A DNA stretch of 64,000 nt from Mucilaginibacter sp. SJ (GTDB taxonomy: Bacteria; Bacteroidota; Bacteroidia; Sphingobacteriales; Sphingobacteriaceae), in NCBI RefSeq assembly GCF_028993635.1, contig NZ_CP118631.1:3906001-3970000 (forward strand). Reading direction: 5' to 3'. Below the pieces are notes generated by a model, which was not told the origin of the DNA, made no database searches, and was given only the letters and a program-made list of their open reading frames with translations. The position numbers were made by a program, and so were the translations under genes. How positions within the stretch are numbered: position 1 is the first letter of the stretch; every line of letters begins with the position of its first letter. Shown here piece after piece: positions 16,203-25,405 of the stretch.

Positions 16203-17411
16203 TCATTGCATTTTTTGTGGGAGCCTTACTTCAAATACAGTCCCTTGGCCAGGTTTTGAGTAGATATTGATTGATCCTTTAAGGGTTTCGATCAGATGTT
16301 TTACTAATGCCAGCCCAAAGCCAAATCCTGCTTCGCCGGTTGTTCCTGTTGTTGAACCTGCATTGCCTTTCAGTATTTTTTCGATACCTTTTTCATCTAT
16401 ACCAACACCACTGTCCTTCACCTGGATTTGCAGTATATGGGTATGGTCGTTCAGTTCGAGGCTCAGGTCTGCATTAACATAACCGCCGGCCGGAGTAAAT
16501 TTTATGGCGTTTGAGATGAGATTCCCGGTTATTTGTAACAGTTTATTCCGGGCAAAGGGAATCCGCTCCGATTCGGATGAGGTTGTAACCGTAAGCAAAA
16601 TGTTTTTATTGCGGGCTTGCGGAATAAAAAGCCGTTCAATTTTATCTTTAAATACCAGCAGGTTAAATTCCGCTCCATTGGATATGGGTTTATGATCATT
16701 TTTATCAGCACTCAGGATCTCATCTGCAAGCTCCAGTATCGACCGCCCGCTTTTATGGATCAGGTTGGTAAACTCCAGCACTTCTTCTATCTGGTTTGCC
16801 TCTCCCTGTTCGCTGATCAGCTGGGCGAGGCCGATGATCCCGCTTAAAGGTCCGCGGATATCGTGAGCTACCTTTTTTTGAATTTCGCTGGCTTCAGCAA
16901 GCTTACTTTTTAGTTTGTTAATTACTTTCAGGTCTTTTAACCTGCTTAGTATTTCATTAGCAATGATCTTTAAAAGTTCAACCTTTTCTGGTGTGAGTTC
17001 CTTAACGTTTTTATCAAGCACACATAAGGCGCCGATATTATGATCGTCGCCTACCTTTAGTGGTATGCCATAATAATATCTTAATTTGGGCCCGTCGGTT
17101 ACATAAAATTTATCCCGGAAACGTTCGTCATTCCGCAAGTCTTCAACCTCAAAATACTCTCCGTCTATAATAGTATACTGACAAACCGAATCCTCACGGG
17201 GCATTTGTTCAATTTCTAAACCATGACCACTGATACTCCATTGCGTATAGGAGTCGATAAGGTTAACCAGCGAAACCTCCGTGCCGGTAACTTTGGCTGC
17301 CAGCTTGGCCAGGTCCTTAAAACTGTCTTTGTGTTCGGTATAATCAAGATCAAATTCCGAAAGGCTTAAAAGCCTTTCCATTTCATTGTCAGGGATTGGC
17401 GGAACAGGCAT
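16203..17411 (-). CDS. Orphan GAF-domain sensor histidine kinase
   Basis: The 402-residue cytoplasmic kinase has a GAF domain (about 25-160), then a HisKA domain with H183 in KKVAHDIRGPLSG, and an ATP-binding domain with NLISNAIKF (N box), DSGVGIDEKG (G1) and GFGFGLALVKH (G2). It has no membrane helix, so it should sense an intracellular signal. No response regulator is adjacent. The start at 17411 (M-P-V-P-P-I-P-D-N-E) agrees with family N-termini in which the GAF domain follows closely. Confidence 0.92.
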   Translation of the reverse strand: MPVPPIPDNEMERLLSLSEFDLDYTEHKDSFKDLAKLAAKVTGTEVSLVNLIDSYTQWSISGHGLEIEQMPREDSVCQYTIIDGEYFEVEDLRNDERFRDKFYVTDGPKLRYYYGIPLKVGDDHNIGALCVLDKNVKELTPEKVELLKIIANEILSRLKDLKVINKLKSKLAEASEIQKKVAHDIRGPLSGIIGLAQLISEQGEANQIEEVLEFTNLIHKSGRSILELADEILSADKNDHKPISNGAEFNLLVFKDKIERLFIPQARNKNILLTVTTSSESERIPFARNKLLQITGNLISNAIKFTPAGGYVNADLSLELNDHTHILQIQVKDSGVGIDEKGIEKILKGNAGSTTGTTGEAGFGFGLALVKHLIETLKGSINIYSKPGQGTVFEVRLPQKMQ

Positions 17412-17625
17412 ATTAAATATATATTGGTAATTGTTATATACGTGCTTTTACCCACATAAGATTCAGTGGATAATAAACAGGTGTGCATTAAATTTTAGGT
17501 AATTGTGTATACATTATCATAAATTTATGCCGGTTAATCACATTAGCCCCCGCAACTAAAACTATATTATCAACGTAATTGTTTTAATTGCACTTCTGCG
17601 TTAATTAACATAAAATTTGAACCCT

Positions 17626-18471
17626 ATGAAAAAACTGCTCTTATTAACATTATTTATCGGCTTAACCACTATAACTTTTGCGCAGCGCAAAGTAGTTTGC
17701 TGCAGTAATCCATCGGCAACACAGCAGTTTGCCATGCTGGCCTCCAATACCCGGTTCAAAATGTCGCACAAAAATCCTTTGCCAATCCGCTTTCAAAGCA
17801 GTATAGGCGAGGCCATCACCTACAAAACGCCGGATGGTAAACAGGCATCAGCATTTTTCATGAAAGCCAAAAAGCCTGCTAATAATTATTTATTGGTGAT
17901 ACATGAATGGTGGGGCCTTAATGACTATGTAAAAAAAGAATCAGAAAAGCTATATAATGACCTGGGTAACGTCAACATTATTGACCTTGACCTATACGAC
18001 GGCAAGGTAGCTACCACACGCGAAGACGCGGGCAAATTTATGCAGGCGGTAAATGACGACAGGGCCCGCGCTATAGTAAACGGAGCCATAGCTTATGCCG
18101 GCCCCAAAGCCCATATTGCTACTATTGGCTGGTGCTTTGGCGGCGGCTGGAGTTTGCAAACCAGCTTGCTTGCCGGTAAAAAGGCGGTAGCTTGTGTAAT
18201 GTATTATGGCATGCCCGAGCAGGACGTAAATAAACTAAAAACCTTAAACGCCGATGTGCTGGGGAACTTCGCCAATAAAGATCAGTGGATTAACCCTAAG
18301 GTTGTAGCTAAATTTGATGCTGATATGAAAGCCGCCGGAAAAAAGGTTTACCTGCACCAGTACGATGCCGACCATGGTTTTGCAAACCCGAGCAATCCTA
18401 TTTATAACAGCGATGCTACGAAGGACGCCTATGCAAATACGCTGGTGTTTTTAAAAGCAAGATTGAAGTAA
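17626..18471 (+). CDS. Secreted dienelactone hydrolase family protein
   Basis: The first ATG, at 17626, gives a 281-residue protein with a signal peptide ending T-F-A-Q (residue 20). The dienelactone hydrolase triad is present: C170 in IGWCFGGGW, an aspartate after the following strand (KDQWINP), and H in DADHGFANP. The HEWWG segment at 93-97 is the usual oxyanion region. The fold hydrolyses lactones or esters; the substrate is unknown, and periplasmic location argues against a chlorocatechol role. It is a single gene with its own terminator. Confidence 0.85.
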   Translation: MKKLLLLTLFIGLTTITFAQRKVVCCSNPSATQQFAMLASNTRFKMSHKNPLPIRFQSSIGEAITYKTPDGKQASAFFMKAKKPANNYLLVIHEWWGLNDYVKKESEKLYNDLGNVNIIDLDLYDGKVATTREDAGKFMQAVNDDRARAIVNGAIAYAGPKAHIATIGWCFGGGWSLQTSLLAGKKAVACVMYYGMPEQDVNKLKTLNADVLGNFANKDQWINPKVVAKFDADMKAAGKKVYLHQYDADHGFANPSNPIYNSDATKDAYANTLVFLKARLK

Positions 18472-18497
18472 ACAAAATTAACCGTGTAGTGTTGTAT

Positions 18498-18527
18498 GGG
18501 GCAAGCTTTAGCATGCCCCGTTTTTTT
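18498..18527 (+). terminator. Rho-independent terminator after dienelactone hydrolase
   Basis: GGGGCA (18498-18503) pairs with TGCCCC (18514-18519), then a G and seven T residues follow. It lies between the hydrolase stop and the TTG start of the next gene. Confidence 0.7.
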
Positions 18528-18552
18528 GTAACATTGCATAAAATTTATCTAT

Positions 18553-19515
18553 TTGACACGCTCTGCTAAAAAGGTTGTTTCGTATCTTCTTAAGGCCGGT
18601 ATATTGATAATTGCAGGGTGGTTTATTTACCGGCAGTTCAACAAAAAGAATAACGACCTAAAGCAGTTTGAACATTTCGCATCGCAAATAAGTACTACCC
18701 ATGTTGTTATTGTTATGGGGCTGGTAGTTATGTTGATGTTTTTGAACTGGTTCCTGGAAGCGCTTAAATGGCGCTATGTAACCAAAACATTAATCAATAT
18801 TTCTTTATGGGAAGCTGTTGAGGCTGTTTTTTGCGGCCTTACCTGGGCAGTAACCACACCAAACCGACTGGGCGAATATGGTGGACGTGTTATGTTTTTA
18901 CCCCCTCGCAAGCGTATTCCGGGTATTTTTGCCATGGGTGTAGGCTCATTTAGCCAGGGTTCGGTAACCAATGTTTTGGGGGTAGTAGCCATGATCTGGT
19001 TTGTAGTCAATTTCATTCATGCCAATTTATTGCTGGCCTGGGGGGTAGTTGCTATCGGTGTTGTAATTGCAGCTATGCAGCTGATATTTTATTTTCATAT
19101 TAACTGGGCGGTTACTTTGCTTGACAGGGTTCCGTTCATCAAAAAATATCACCGATTTTTTGAAGTAATGGGCCGGTATCACACCCACGAACTTATCAAC
19201 ATCATGGGGTTTAGCATTGCGCGGTATATCACGTTTTCAATGCAGTATTTCCTGGTTTTTCAGTTGTTGATGCCGCATATGGCTGTTGTACCCATGATGC
19301 TGATGCTGATGCTGTTTTTCGTGGTATCATCAGCTATCCCATCTCTTGATCTTTTTGATATTGGTGTACGCGGCTTTACTGCTTCGCACCTGTTTGTGTA
19401 TGTGACCGATCAAAATATCGCCGTAATAGCCGGTGTATCGTCAATATGGCTTATTAATTTATTTATTCCTGCTATTTTAGGATCGTTGTTCGTTTTAAAA
19501 CTCAAATTCTTTTGA
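18553..19515 (+). CDS. YbhN/UPF0104-type flippase-like membrane protein, TTG start
   Basis: The 320-residue protein has about eight hydrophobic segments and belongs to the lysylphosphatidylglycerol synthetase-like transmembrane family (flippase-like domain), with motifs around LGEYGGRVMFLP and SIPSLDLFDIG-like turns. No ATG lies between the upstream in-frame stop and the first helix, so TTG at 18553 is the probable start. Its stop overlaps the start of the GT2 gene (TTGA), so the two proteins are translationally coupled; they may make and move a lipid-linked sugar. This role is inference. Confidence 0.8.
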   Translation: MTRSAKKVVSYLLKAGILIIAGWFIYRQFNKKNNDLKQFEHFASQISTTHVVIVMGLVVMLMFLNWFLEALKWRYVTKTLINISLWEAVEAVFCGLTWAVTTPNRLGEYGGRVMFLPPRKRIPGIFAMGVGSFSQGSVTNVLGVVAMIWFVVNFIHANLLLAWGVVAIGVVIAAMQLIFYFHINWAVTLLDRVPFIKKYHRFFEVMGRYHTHELINIMGFSIARYITFSMQYFLVFQLLMPHMAVVPMMLMLMLFFVVSSAIPSLDLFDIGVRGFTASHLFVYVTDQNIAVIAGVSSIWLINLFIPAILGSLFVLKLKFF

Positions 19516-20642
19516 CCGCGCTGATTAGTATTATTTCATTATTTTCTATGGGGCTTTATGTGCTGTTGCTGATCTATCTCCGGATAGGCTGGGCAAAGGT
19601 CACCATCGCCCCGGTTATTGGCCAAACATTTAGCACCAAAGTTACCGTGCTTATTGCGGCCCGTAATGAGGAAGAAAAGATCCACCTTACCATTGAAGAC
19701 ATTTTAGCGCAGGATTATCCCAGGCACCTGGTGGAGATCATCATTGTTGACGATCATTCAACAGATAATACCGCGGCTATCATCAGCAGTTATGCGGCAC
19801 AGGGCGTAAAGCTGTTGCAGCTTAGGCTTGGCGAAACACTTAACTCCTATAAAAAGAAAGCGATAGCCGAAGCCATTAAACTTTCAACAGGCGACTTAAT
19901 GGTAGCAACGGATGCCGATTGCCGTATGGGTAATCAATGGCTGCGTACTATAGTTGGCTTTTATGAGCAGCATGACCTGGTGATGATTTCTTCGCCGGTA
20001 ACTTATTTCCAGGAGCAATCGGTATTTGAGCGCATGCAAACACTTGATTTTTCATCGCTTATTGGTATGGGGGGGGCGTTTTTAGGTCATGGTTTTGCTG
20101 CCACCTGTAACGGGGCAAATTTTGCTTATCGTAAAGATGTATTTTATGAAGTAGGCGGTTTTACCGGCATCGATGACCTGGCCTCGGGCGATGATGAACT
20201 TTTATTGCACAAGGTTGGAGAACGTTATCCCGGCAGGATAGCCTTTTTAAAACGGCGCGAGGCAATTGTATATACCCACGCAAAGCCTAATTTAAAAGAG
20301 TTTATGCAGCAAAGGCGCCGCTGGGCATCAAAATCAACCAAGTATAAAAATAAAAAGATGGTGGCCTTTGCGCTCAGTATCTGGCTGTGTAATTTTATGC
20401 TATTGCTAACAGCCGTTCTGGGTGTTTTCGATAGCTGTTTCCTGAAATTGTTTCTGCTTACTATCGGAATTAAATATGCGATAGACTTGTTATACATGAC
20501 ACCGATCATGAACTTCTTAAAACGGCGTGAACTACTTTGGTATGTAAGTTTCGTTTTGCCGCTTAATATCCTTTATTTCGTTATTATCGGCTTTTTAGGG
20601 AAAAATAAGAAATATGCCTGGAAAGGCAGGATCGTTAAATGA
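19512..20642 (+). CDS. Family 2 glycosyltransferase, membrane-bound, TTG start
   Basis: The 376-residue enzyme has an N-terminal helix, a GT-A domain and about three C-terminal helices. Nucleotide-sugar signatures are VTVLIAARNEEEKI, IVDDHSTDNT and DADCRMG; QQRRRWASKS near residue 272 resembles the Q-x-x-R-W motif of processive or lipid-acceptor GT2 enzymes. The TTG at 19512 overlaps the preceding stop by 4 bases. The acceptor is probably a membrane lipid, given the flippase-like neighbour. Confidence 0.85.
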   Translation: MTALISIISLFSMGLYVLLLIYLRIGWAKVTIAPVIGQTFSTKVTVLIAARNEEEKIHLTIEDILAQDYPRHLVEIIIVDDHSTDNTAAIISSYAAQGVKLLQLRLGETLNSYKKKAIAEAIKLSTGDLMVATDADCRMGNQWLRTIVGFYEQHDLVMISSPVTYFQEQSVFERMQTLDFSSLIGMGGAFLGHGFAATCNGANFAYRKDVFYEVGGFTGIDDLASGDDELLLHKVGERYPGRIAFLKRREAIVYTHAKPNLKEFMQQRRRWASKSTKYKNKKMVAFALSIWLCNFMLLLTAVLGVFDSCFLKLFLLTIGIKYAIDLLYMTPIMNFLKRRELLWYVSFVLPLNILYFVIIGFLGKNKKYAWKGRIVK

Positions 20643-20650
20643 GCCGAATT

Positions 20651-20785
20651 TAAGCTCAAAGCCCAAGGCTGAAAGCTTAAAGCTTAATGCTCAAAGCTAT
20701 ATCGGAAGTCAAAAGCCGGAGGCCGTTTGACTCAGCTGAAGACGATTTAAAGCTTTTAGCTTTCGGCCTTTTGCTTTTAGCTCCA
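20651..20785. repeat. Imperfect inverted repeat of AAGCTTAAAGC-type sequence
   Basis: The segment 20651-20685 (AAGCTCAAAGCCCAAGGCTG...) is about 80 percent complementary to 20749-20785. A smaller hairpin AGTCAAA...TTTGACT with GCCGGAGGC inside lies between. Related AAAGCTTTAA/GCCGAAGGC words recur at 49632-49665, so this looks like a dispersed repeat that may also end transcription. Confidence 0.5.
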
Positions 20786-20882
20786 AATCGCTTTGGCTAT
20801 TTAAATGTAAAGAAAACCTTCGTTATTGCTAATTGCACCTATTTAAGCGATATTTAGCCAATACACATCAACTATTAACACC

Positions 20883-22091
20883 TTGGCCGAAATTACACCA
20901 GCAAAACGCACCTGGCGTGTTTTTAAGCGTAATAAAATTGCTGTAGCTGGGCTTGCATTTATCCTGCTCACCTTGCTTGTTGCAATATTGGGCTACCTCA
21001 TCATGCCCGATGATACGCCCCTGGCCAATAATATGATCATACAGCTTAGTATAAAAAAGCCGGGTTCAACCTATATGATATTAAAGCTCCGGAAAGCGGA
21101 GACTGTTGATACTGTAAATTTGTTCAGCAGGATGCTGTATGGGCAGCCGTCGTTTTATAAAGAAGTTCCTGTTACGGGGTATCATTTCGTTAAAGATTCT
21201 ATTTACGTTAACGGATATATCGGCGATGAAGATAAGCCCGAGAAAAAAGCCTACAATATTTTTGAAGTAATGACAGGGCAAAAGCCTGTTTATAAAAATG
21301 GGAAGATAGCTTTTAACTATAACGGGCAAGTAGTTGTCAGAGATGCTAATGAGGGTGTTTATCGAAGGTTTTGGGGGGCTGTTTACGAAGAAAACATCGG
21401 CTTTAAAACTTTTTGGCTTGGTACTGATGGCTATGGTAGGGATATGCTGAGCCGCCTGCTGCTGGGCACACGGATCTCGCTTGCTGTTGGTTTAATGTCG
21501 GTTATCATCAGTATGCTGCTCGGCGTAACTGTCGGTGCCGTAGCGGGTTATTTTGGAGGATGGGTTGATTCATCGTTAAGCTGGCTGATGAATATTTTAT
21601 GGGCGCTTCCTGCCCTGTTGCTGGTGATCGCCATATCATTTGCGCTGGGAAAAGGCCTATGGCAAATATTTATAGCCGTTGGGCTTTCTATGTGGGTTGA
21701 GGTGGCGCGCCTGGTGCGCGGGCAGGTAATGGGCCTTAAACAGGTGGAGTACATTGAGGCCGCACGGGCATTGGGTTTTAGCAACAAGCGTATTATAGCT
21801 AAACATATTTTGCCCAACATAACCGGGCCAATACTGGTTTTGGCCTCCTCAAATTTTGCCTCGGCTATACTTTTAGAGGCCGGGCTTAGCTTTTTGGGTT
21901 TTGGCGCACAACCGCCTATGCCAACCTGGGGCGGTATGATCAAGGAGCATTATGGATATATTGTTATGGACTCAGCTTTTTTGGCTATCATTCCGGGTAT
22001 GGCCATTATGCTGCTGGTTTATGCTTTTAACCTGGTTACCGTTGGCTTGCGCGATGCCTTTGATATAAAATCACAAAGTACTCGTATTTAA
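20883..22091 (+). CDS. OppC/DppC-type ABC transporter permease, orphan, TTG start
   Basis: The 402-residue protein has an N-terminal helix (about 15-40), then a periplasmic insert of about 130 residues, then a BPD_transp_1 domain with the EAA loop EYIEAARALGFSNKRI. It resembles the peptide/nickel permease subunit C, which pairs with an OppB-type subunit and ATPases. None of these partners is in the window. No ATG precedes K-R-T-W-R-V-F-K-R-N-K, the typical OppC N-terminus, so TTG at 20883 is the best start. Confidence 0.85.
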   Translation: MAEITPAKRTWRVFKRNKIAVAGLAFILLTLLVAILGYLIMPDDTPLANNMIIQLSIKKPGSTYMILKLRKAETVDTVNLFSRMLYGQPSFYKEVPVTGYHFVKDSIYVNGYIGDEDKPEKKAYNIFEVMTGQKPVYKNGKIAFNYNGQVVVRDANEGVYRRFWGAVYEENIGFKTFWLGTDGYGRDMLSRLLLGTRISLAVGLMSVIISMLLGVTVGAVAGYFGGWVDSSLSWLMNILWALPALLLVIAISFALGKGLWQIFIAVGLSMWVEVARLVRGQVMGLKQVEYIEAARALGFSNKRIIAKHILPNITGPILVLASSNFASAILLEAGLSFLGFGAQPPMPTWGGMIKEHYGYIVMDSAFLAIIPGMAIMLLVYAFNLVTVGLRDAFDIKSQSTRI

Positions 22092-22131
22092 AAATTATTT
22101 CTTCTATTTTAGTCAGCGTACTTATATCAAT

Positions 22132-23370
22132 ATGCTGAATGTAGACGACGGTTCCGGCGAAGACGAATTGATCAGGCTTTTGCTCAAACGGCAGTCGGAG
22201 TTAAATTCTTTATTGGAAATTACGCGGGCCATAAACAAAAACACCGCTACTCCTATCCTCATTCAAATGCTGGAAGTTATCCTGCAAAACTATTTGCAGG
22301 TAGGTAAGCTGAGGTTTTTGATTGAAAAGGATGATAAATTTGCCTGTATAGCCAAGTATGGCGGCGACGTTGAATCGTCGGTAGTGCTGGCCCGTGCGTG
22401 TAAAAAGCTGAGTAAAGTTAAAGCGCCTATAGCTATTGCCGGACACCGCGACCCTCTCCTTAAAAAATACAATTACTTTATCCCGGTATATCACAAAAGC
22501 AAAGCACTTGCCTACGCCCTTATCGGCGATTTTAATACCTCGGGCGAGATGCTTAACAATGATCTTAATTTCATCCAAACGCTGATGAACGTGATCATTG
22601 TGGCGCTTGAAAATAAAAAACTTTTTCGCGAACGGCTGCAATCAGAACGTTTTCTGCGCGAGATGGAGCTTGCAGTAGAGGTGCAGAATATGCTGATCCC
22701 CATGCGTGAGCATAAAGACGACAGTGTGGAGATCGGGGCTAAGTATCTTCCGCATCAAAACATCGGCGGCGATTATTTTGATTTTATCCGCCTTAATGAG
22801 CATGAGTTTTTATGGTGTATTGCCGATGTATCGGGTAAGGGTATTTCGGCTGCTTTGCTGATGGCCAACTTCCAGGCCAGCCTGCATGCCTGGGCGGCGG
22901 TTGAGGGTGATTTGACCAATATTATTGACCGGCTAAATAAAATTGTACTCAGCAACACCAAAGGCGAACGGTTTATCACCTTGTTCCTTGCGCGATATAA
23001 TCAAAAAAAGCGGCGGCTTAATTATATTAATGCAGGGCACAACCCAACTATACTTTATTCAGAAGGAGGGGCCATTCCGCTTAAACTGGGTACCACTATG
23101 ATCGGTGTTTTTGAAGATCTGCCTTTTTTAAACGAGGGCGAAGTTGATGTGGAGCCCGGTAGCCTGATCTTTAACTATACAGATGGACTCATGGATTTTG
23201 AATCGCCCAGCACCAAAATATGGAACGAGGATAAATTACTTGATTTTGTGCTTGCGCATGGCGAGCTATCGCCCGATAATTTTAACCAGGCGCTGTTGGA
23301 TTATTTAAGCAACGTTCATAAAAGCAAGCCTATTGATGATATTACCCTGCTTACGCTAAAAATTTTTTAA
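22132..23370 (+). CDS. PP2C/SpoIIE-type serine phosphatase with GAF-like sensor domain
   Basis: The 412-residue cytoplasmic protein has a GAF-like N-terminal region (about 15-165), a short coiled linker (LREMELAVEVQNMLIPM) and a SpoIIE domain beginning IGAKYLPHQNIGGDYFDF, whose D residues and later CIADVSGKGISAALLMA and YTDGLMD bind metal. Such phosphatases usually dephosphorylate an anti-sigma antagonist, but no STAS or anti-sigma kinase gene is adjacent. The start lies 40 bases after the permease gene. Confidence 0.9.
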   Translation: MLNVDDGSGEDELIRLLLKRQSELNSLLEITRAINKNTATPILIQMLEVILQNYLQVGKLRFLIEKDDKFACIAKYGGDVESSVVLARACKKLSKVKAPIAIAGHRDPLLKKYNYFIPVYHKSKALAYALIGDFNTSGEMLNNDLNFIQTLMNVIIVALENKKLFRERLQSERFLREMELAVEVQNMLIPMREHKDDSVEIGAKYLPHQNIGGDYFDFIRLNEHEFLWCIADVSGKGISAALLMANFQASLHAWAAVEGDLTNIIDRLNKIVLSNTKGERFITLFLARYNQKKRRLNYINAGHNPTILYSEGGAIPLKLGTTMIGVFEDLPFLNEGEVDVEPGSLIFNYTDGLMDFESPSTKIWNEDKLLDFVLAHGELSPDNFNQALLDYLSNVHKSKPIDDITLLTLKIF

Positions 23371-23444
23371 GCAAAGGATGCGTTAACCACATGTTGAAAA
23401 ACTCATCATACTAATTGTTTTACTAACACGTTTACAACTCTTAT

Positions 23445-23452
23445 TATATTTG
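23445..23452 (+). promoter_or_regulatory. Putative -7 element of rnhB
   Basis: TATATTTG matches TAnnTTTG and ends 4 bases before the rnhB ATG. A transcript from it would begin at or beside the start codon. No -33 element is clear. Confidence 0.4.
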
Positions 23453-23456
23453 CCGG

Positions 23457-24053
23457 ATGTTATCAGCCAGGTACCAGTACGAATTTTTGGAAGCAGGATG
23501 CGATGAAGCGGGACGGGGATGTTTGGCCGGGCCTGTTTTTGCCGCCGCAGTTATTTTACCCCCTGATTTTGATCATCACCTGCTAAACGATTCCAAACAA
23601 GTTACCGAGGAAATAAGGTACCAGCTTCGTGCCGAGATTGAGGAAAAAGCGGTGGCTTATGCCGTGGCATCTGTTGATAACCTGGAGATAGATGAGATCA
23701 ACATTCTCAACGCATCATTCCTGGCGATGCACCGGGCCATCGAAAAATTACATCTTGAACCCCAGTTTTTGATCATCGACGGCAACCGTTTTAAAAAGTA
23801 CCGGAGCATTCCGCATGAATGTATTATTAAAGGTGATGGAAAATATTTCAGCATAGCGGCCGCATCTATCCTGGCTAAAACCTATCGCGACGATTATATG
23901 ATGCAAATAGCAGCCGAACACCCGGAGTATGAATGGCATACCAATAAAGGCTATCCTACTACCAGGCACCGCGAAACCGTAATGAAGATTGGTTTTACGC
24001 CTTATCACCGCCGTACTTTCAGGGTAACCGATCCGCAGTTAAGTATTTTTTAA
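23457..24053 (+). CDS. rnhB: Ribonuclease HII
   Basis: The 198-residue enzyme cleaves RNA in RNA-DNA hybrids and at single ribonucleotides. The active-site segment [19 protein letters not shown] near residues 15-33 supplies D and E; a further aspartate is in IIDGNRF, and [20 protein letters not shown] is the conserved RNase HII block. Length and start agree with the family. A hairpin terminator follows at 24064. Confidence 0.96.
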   Translation: MLSARYQYEFLEAGCDEAGRGCLAGPVFAAAVILPPDFDHHLLNDSKQVTEEIRYQLRAEIEEKAVAYAVASVDNLEIDEINILNASFLAMHRAIEKLHLEPQFLIIDGNRFKKYRSIPHECIIKGDGKYFSIAAASILAKTYRDDYMMQIAAEHPEYEWHTNKGYPTTRHRETVMKIGFTPYHRRTFRVTDPQLSIF

Positions 24054-24063
24054 TGAAGTTTTG

Positions 24064-24089
24064 AATACCACGTTCAGGATGGTATTTTT
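24064..24089 (+). terminator. Terminator after rnhB
   Basis: AATACCA (24064-24070) pairs with TGGTATT (24080-24086), followed by TTT. The stem is short, so it is likely modest in strength. Confidence 0.55.
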
Positions 24090-24110
24090 GTTAAAAACCA
24101 AATCCACCGT

Positions 24111-25325
24111 TTGAAGATCCTAATTTTAACACATCGTGTACCATTTCCGCAGAATGGCGGTTACGCTATTGTGGTTTGCAATACCATAAAAGGGTTGATT
24201 GCACTTGGACATGAAGTTGCATTGGTGGCTTTAAACGGGAAAAGATATCATGGCAGTGTACAAACAGACGAAGATGAGCTGATGCAGAAGATCAGGTACA
24301 CATCGTATGACATTAACATCAATGTATCGGTACTTGATTCCATAACCAATCTGTTCAGCAAAAAATCAAATGATGTTGATCGTTATTACAATGCTGAATT
24401 TGAGAAACTCCTGCTACGCGAATTGCGCCAGACGGCATACGATGTTATCCAGTTTGAAGGCTTGTTTGTAACGCCTTACCTGGCCGCTATGCGTAAGCAT
24501 ACCAAAGCCCGGTTAATTTACCGGTCGCATAATATTGAACACCAGGTATGGATGAGGCTGGCACAACGAAAAACCGACCTGTTTAAGAAGTGGTACCTGC
24601 ATTTGCTGGCCCGCCGGGTGAAAGACTATGAACTGCAGCAGCTTAATAAATTTGATGCCATTGCTGTATTTACCAATGAAGATAAAAAAACGCTGTTATC
24701 ATACGGTGTTACCATTCCGGTTGATATTTTTCCGGTAGGTATTTCCCTGACCGATTATAAGCCGGACTATAATAAAACGGAGTTCCCAAGTTTGTTTTTT
24801 TTAGGTTCGTTAGATTGGATGCCCAACCGGGAAGGGATTGAGTGGTTTATAGAGAACTTTTATAAAGACCTTACCGAGGGCGACCTTCGCGTAAAATTTT
24901 ATGTTGCCGGCCATAATATCCCCGATAGCTTTGATGAGTACGAAGCGATGGGAAAGATCTTTATACAGGGTGAGGTTGACGATGCTTCTGAGTTTGTGAA
25001 TAGTAAGGCTATTATGGTAGTGCCCTTGCTTTCAAGCGGTGGCATGCGGGTTAAAATAGTAGAGGGTATGGCGATGGAAAAATGTATTATCTCTACCTCA
25101 TTAGGTGCCGAAGGCATCAATTTTACCAATGGCACTAATATCCTTATTGCTAATAACCGGCAGGAGTTTTATGATGCCATTGAACGCTGTATTACCGACG
25201 AAGAATTTTGCCGTAATATTGGCCTCAACGCCCGCCGTTTAATTGAAGAACAGCACGATGTACATGTAATAGCACCGGGCCTTGTTGCTTTTTATCAAAG
25301 CCTGGACGTTGATTTACCTGAATAA
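24111..25325 (+). CDS. Family 4 glycosyltransferase, TTG start
   Basis: The 404-residue protein is a GT-B glycosyltransferase. It opens K-I-L-I-L-T-H-R-V-P-F-P-Q-N-G-G, a typical N-terminal donor/acceptor strand, and carries the C-terminal block LLSSGGMRVKIVEGMAMEK, which binds the nucleotide-sugar. TTG at 24111 directly precedes the conserved first strand, so it is well supported. It stands alone, so the sugar and acceptor are unknown. Confidence 0.88.
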   Translation: MKILILTHRVPFPQNGGYAIVVCNTIKGLIALGHEVALVALNGKRYHGSVQTDEDELMQKIRYTSYDININVSVLDSITNLFSKKSNDVDRYYNAEFEKLLLRELRQTAYDVIQFEGLFVTPYLAAMRKHTKARLIYRSHNIEHQVWMRLAQRKTDLFKKWYLHLLARRVKDYELQQLNKFDAIAVFTNEDKKTLLSYGVTIPVDIFPVGISLTDYKPDYNKTEFPSLFFLGSLDWMPNREGIEWFIENFYKDLTEGDLRVKFYVAGHNIPDSFDEYEAMGKIFIQGEVDDASEFVNSKAIMVVPLLSSGGMRVKIVEGMAMEKCIISTSLGAEGINFTNGTNILIANNRQEFYDAIERCITDEEFCRNIGLNARRLIEEQHDVHVIAPGLVAFYQSLDVDLPE

Positions 25326-25405
25326 GTGATTCCCTATGCCATTGTTGGTGTGACAACAATTTCTCCGCTGCTACCGCCAACTGAAAACTGCCACTGCCAA
25401 CTGAC

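Noticed and set aside
25326..25405. GCCAACTG-type short repeats between convergent genes
   Set aside because: They are low-complexity repeats of 8 bases without structure.
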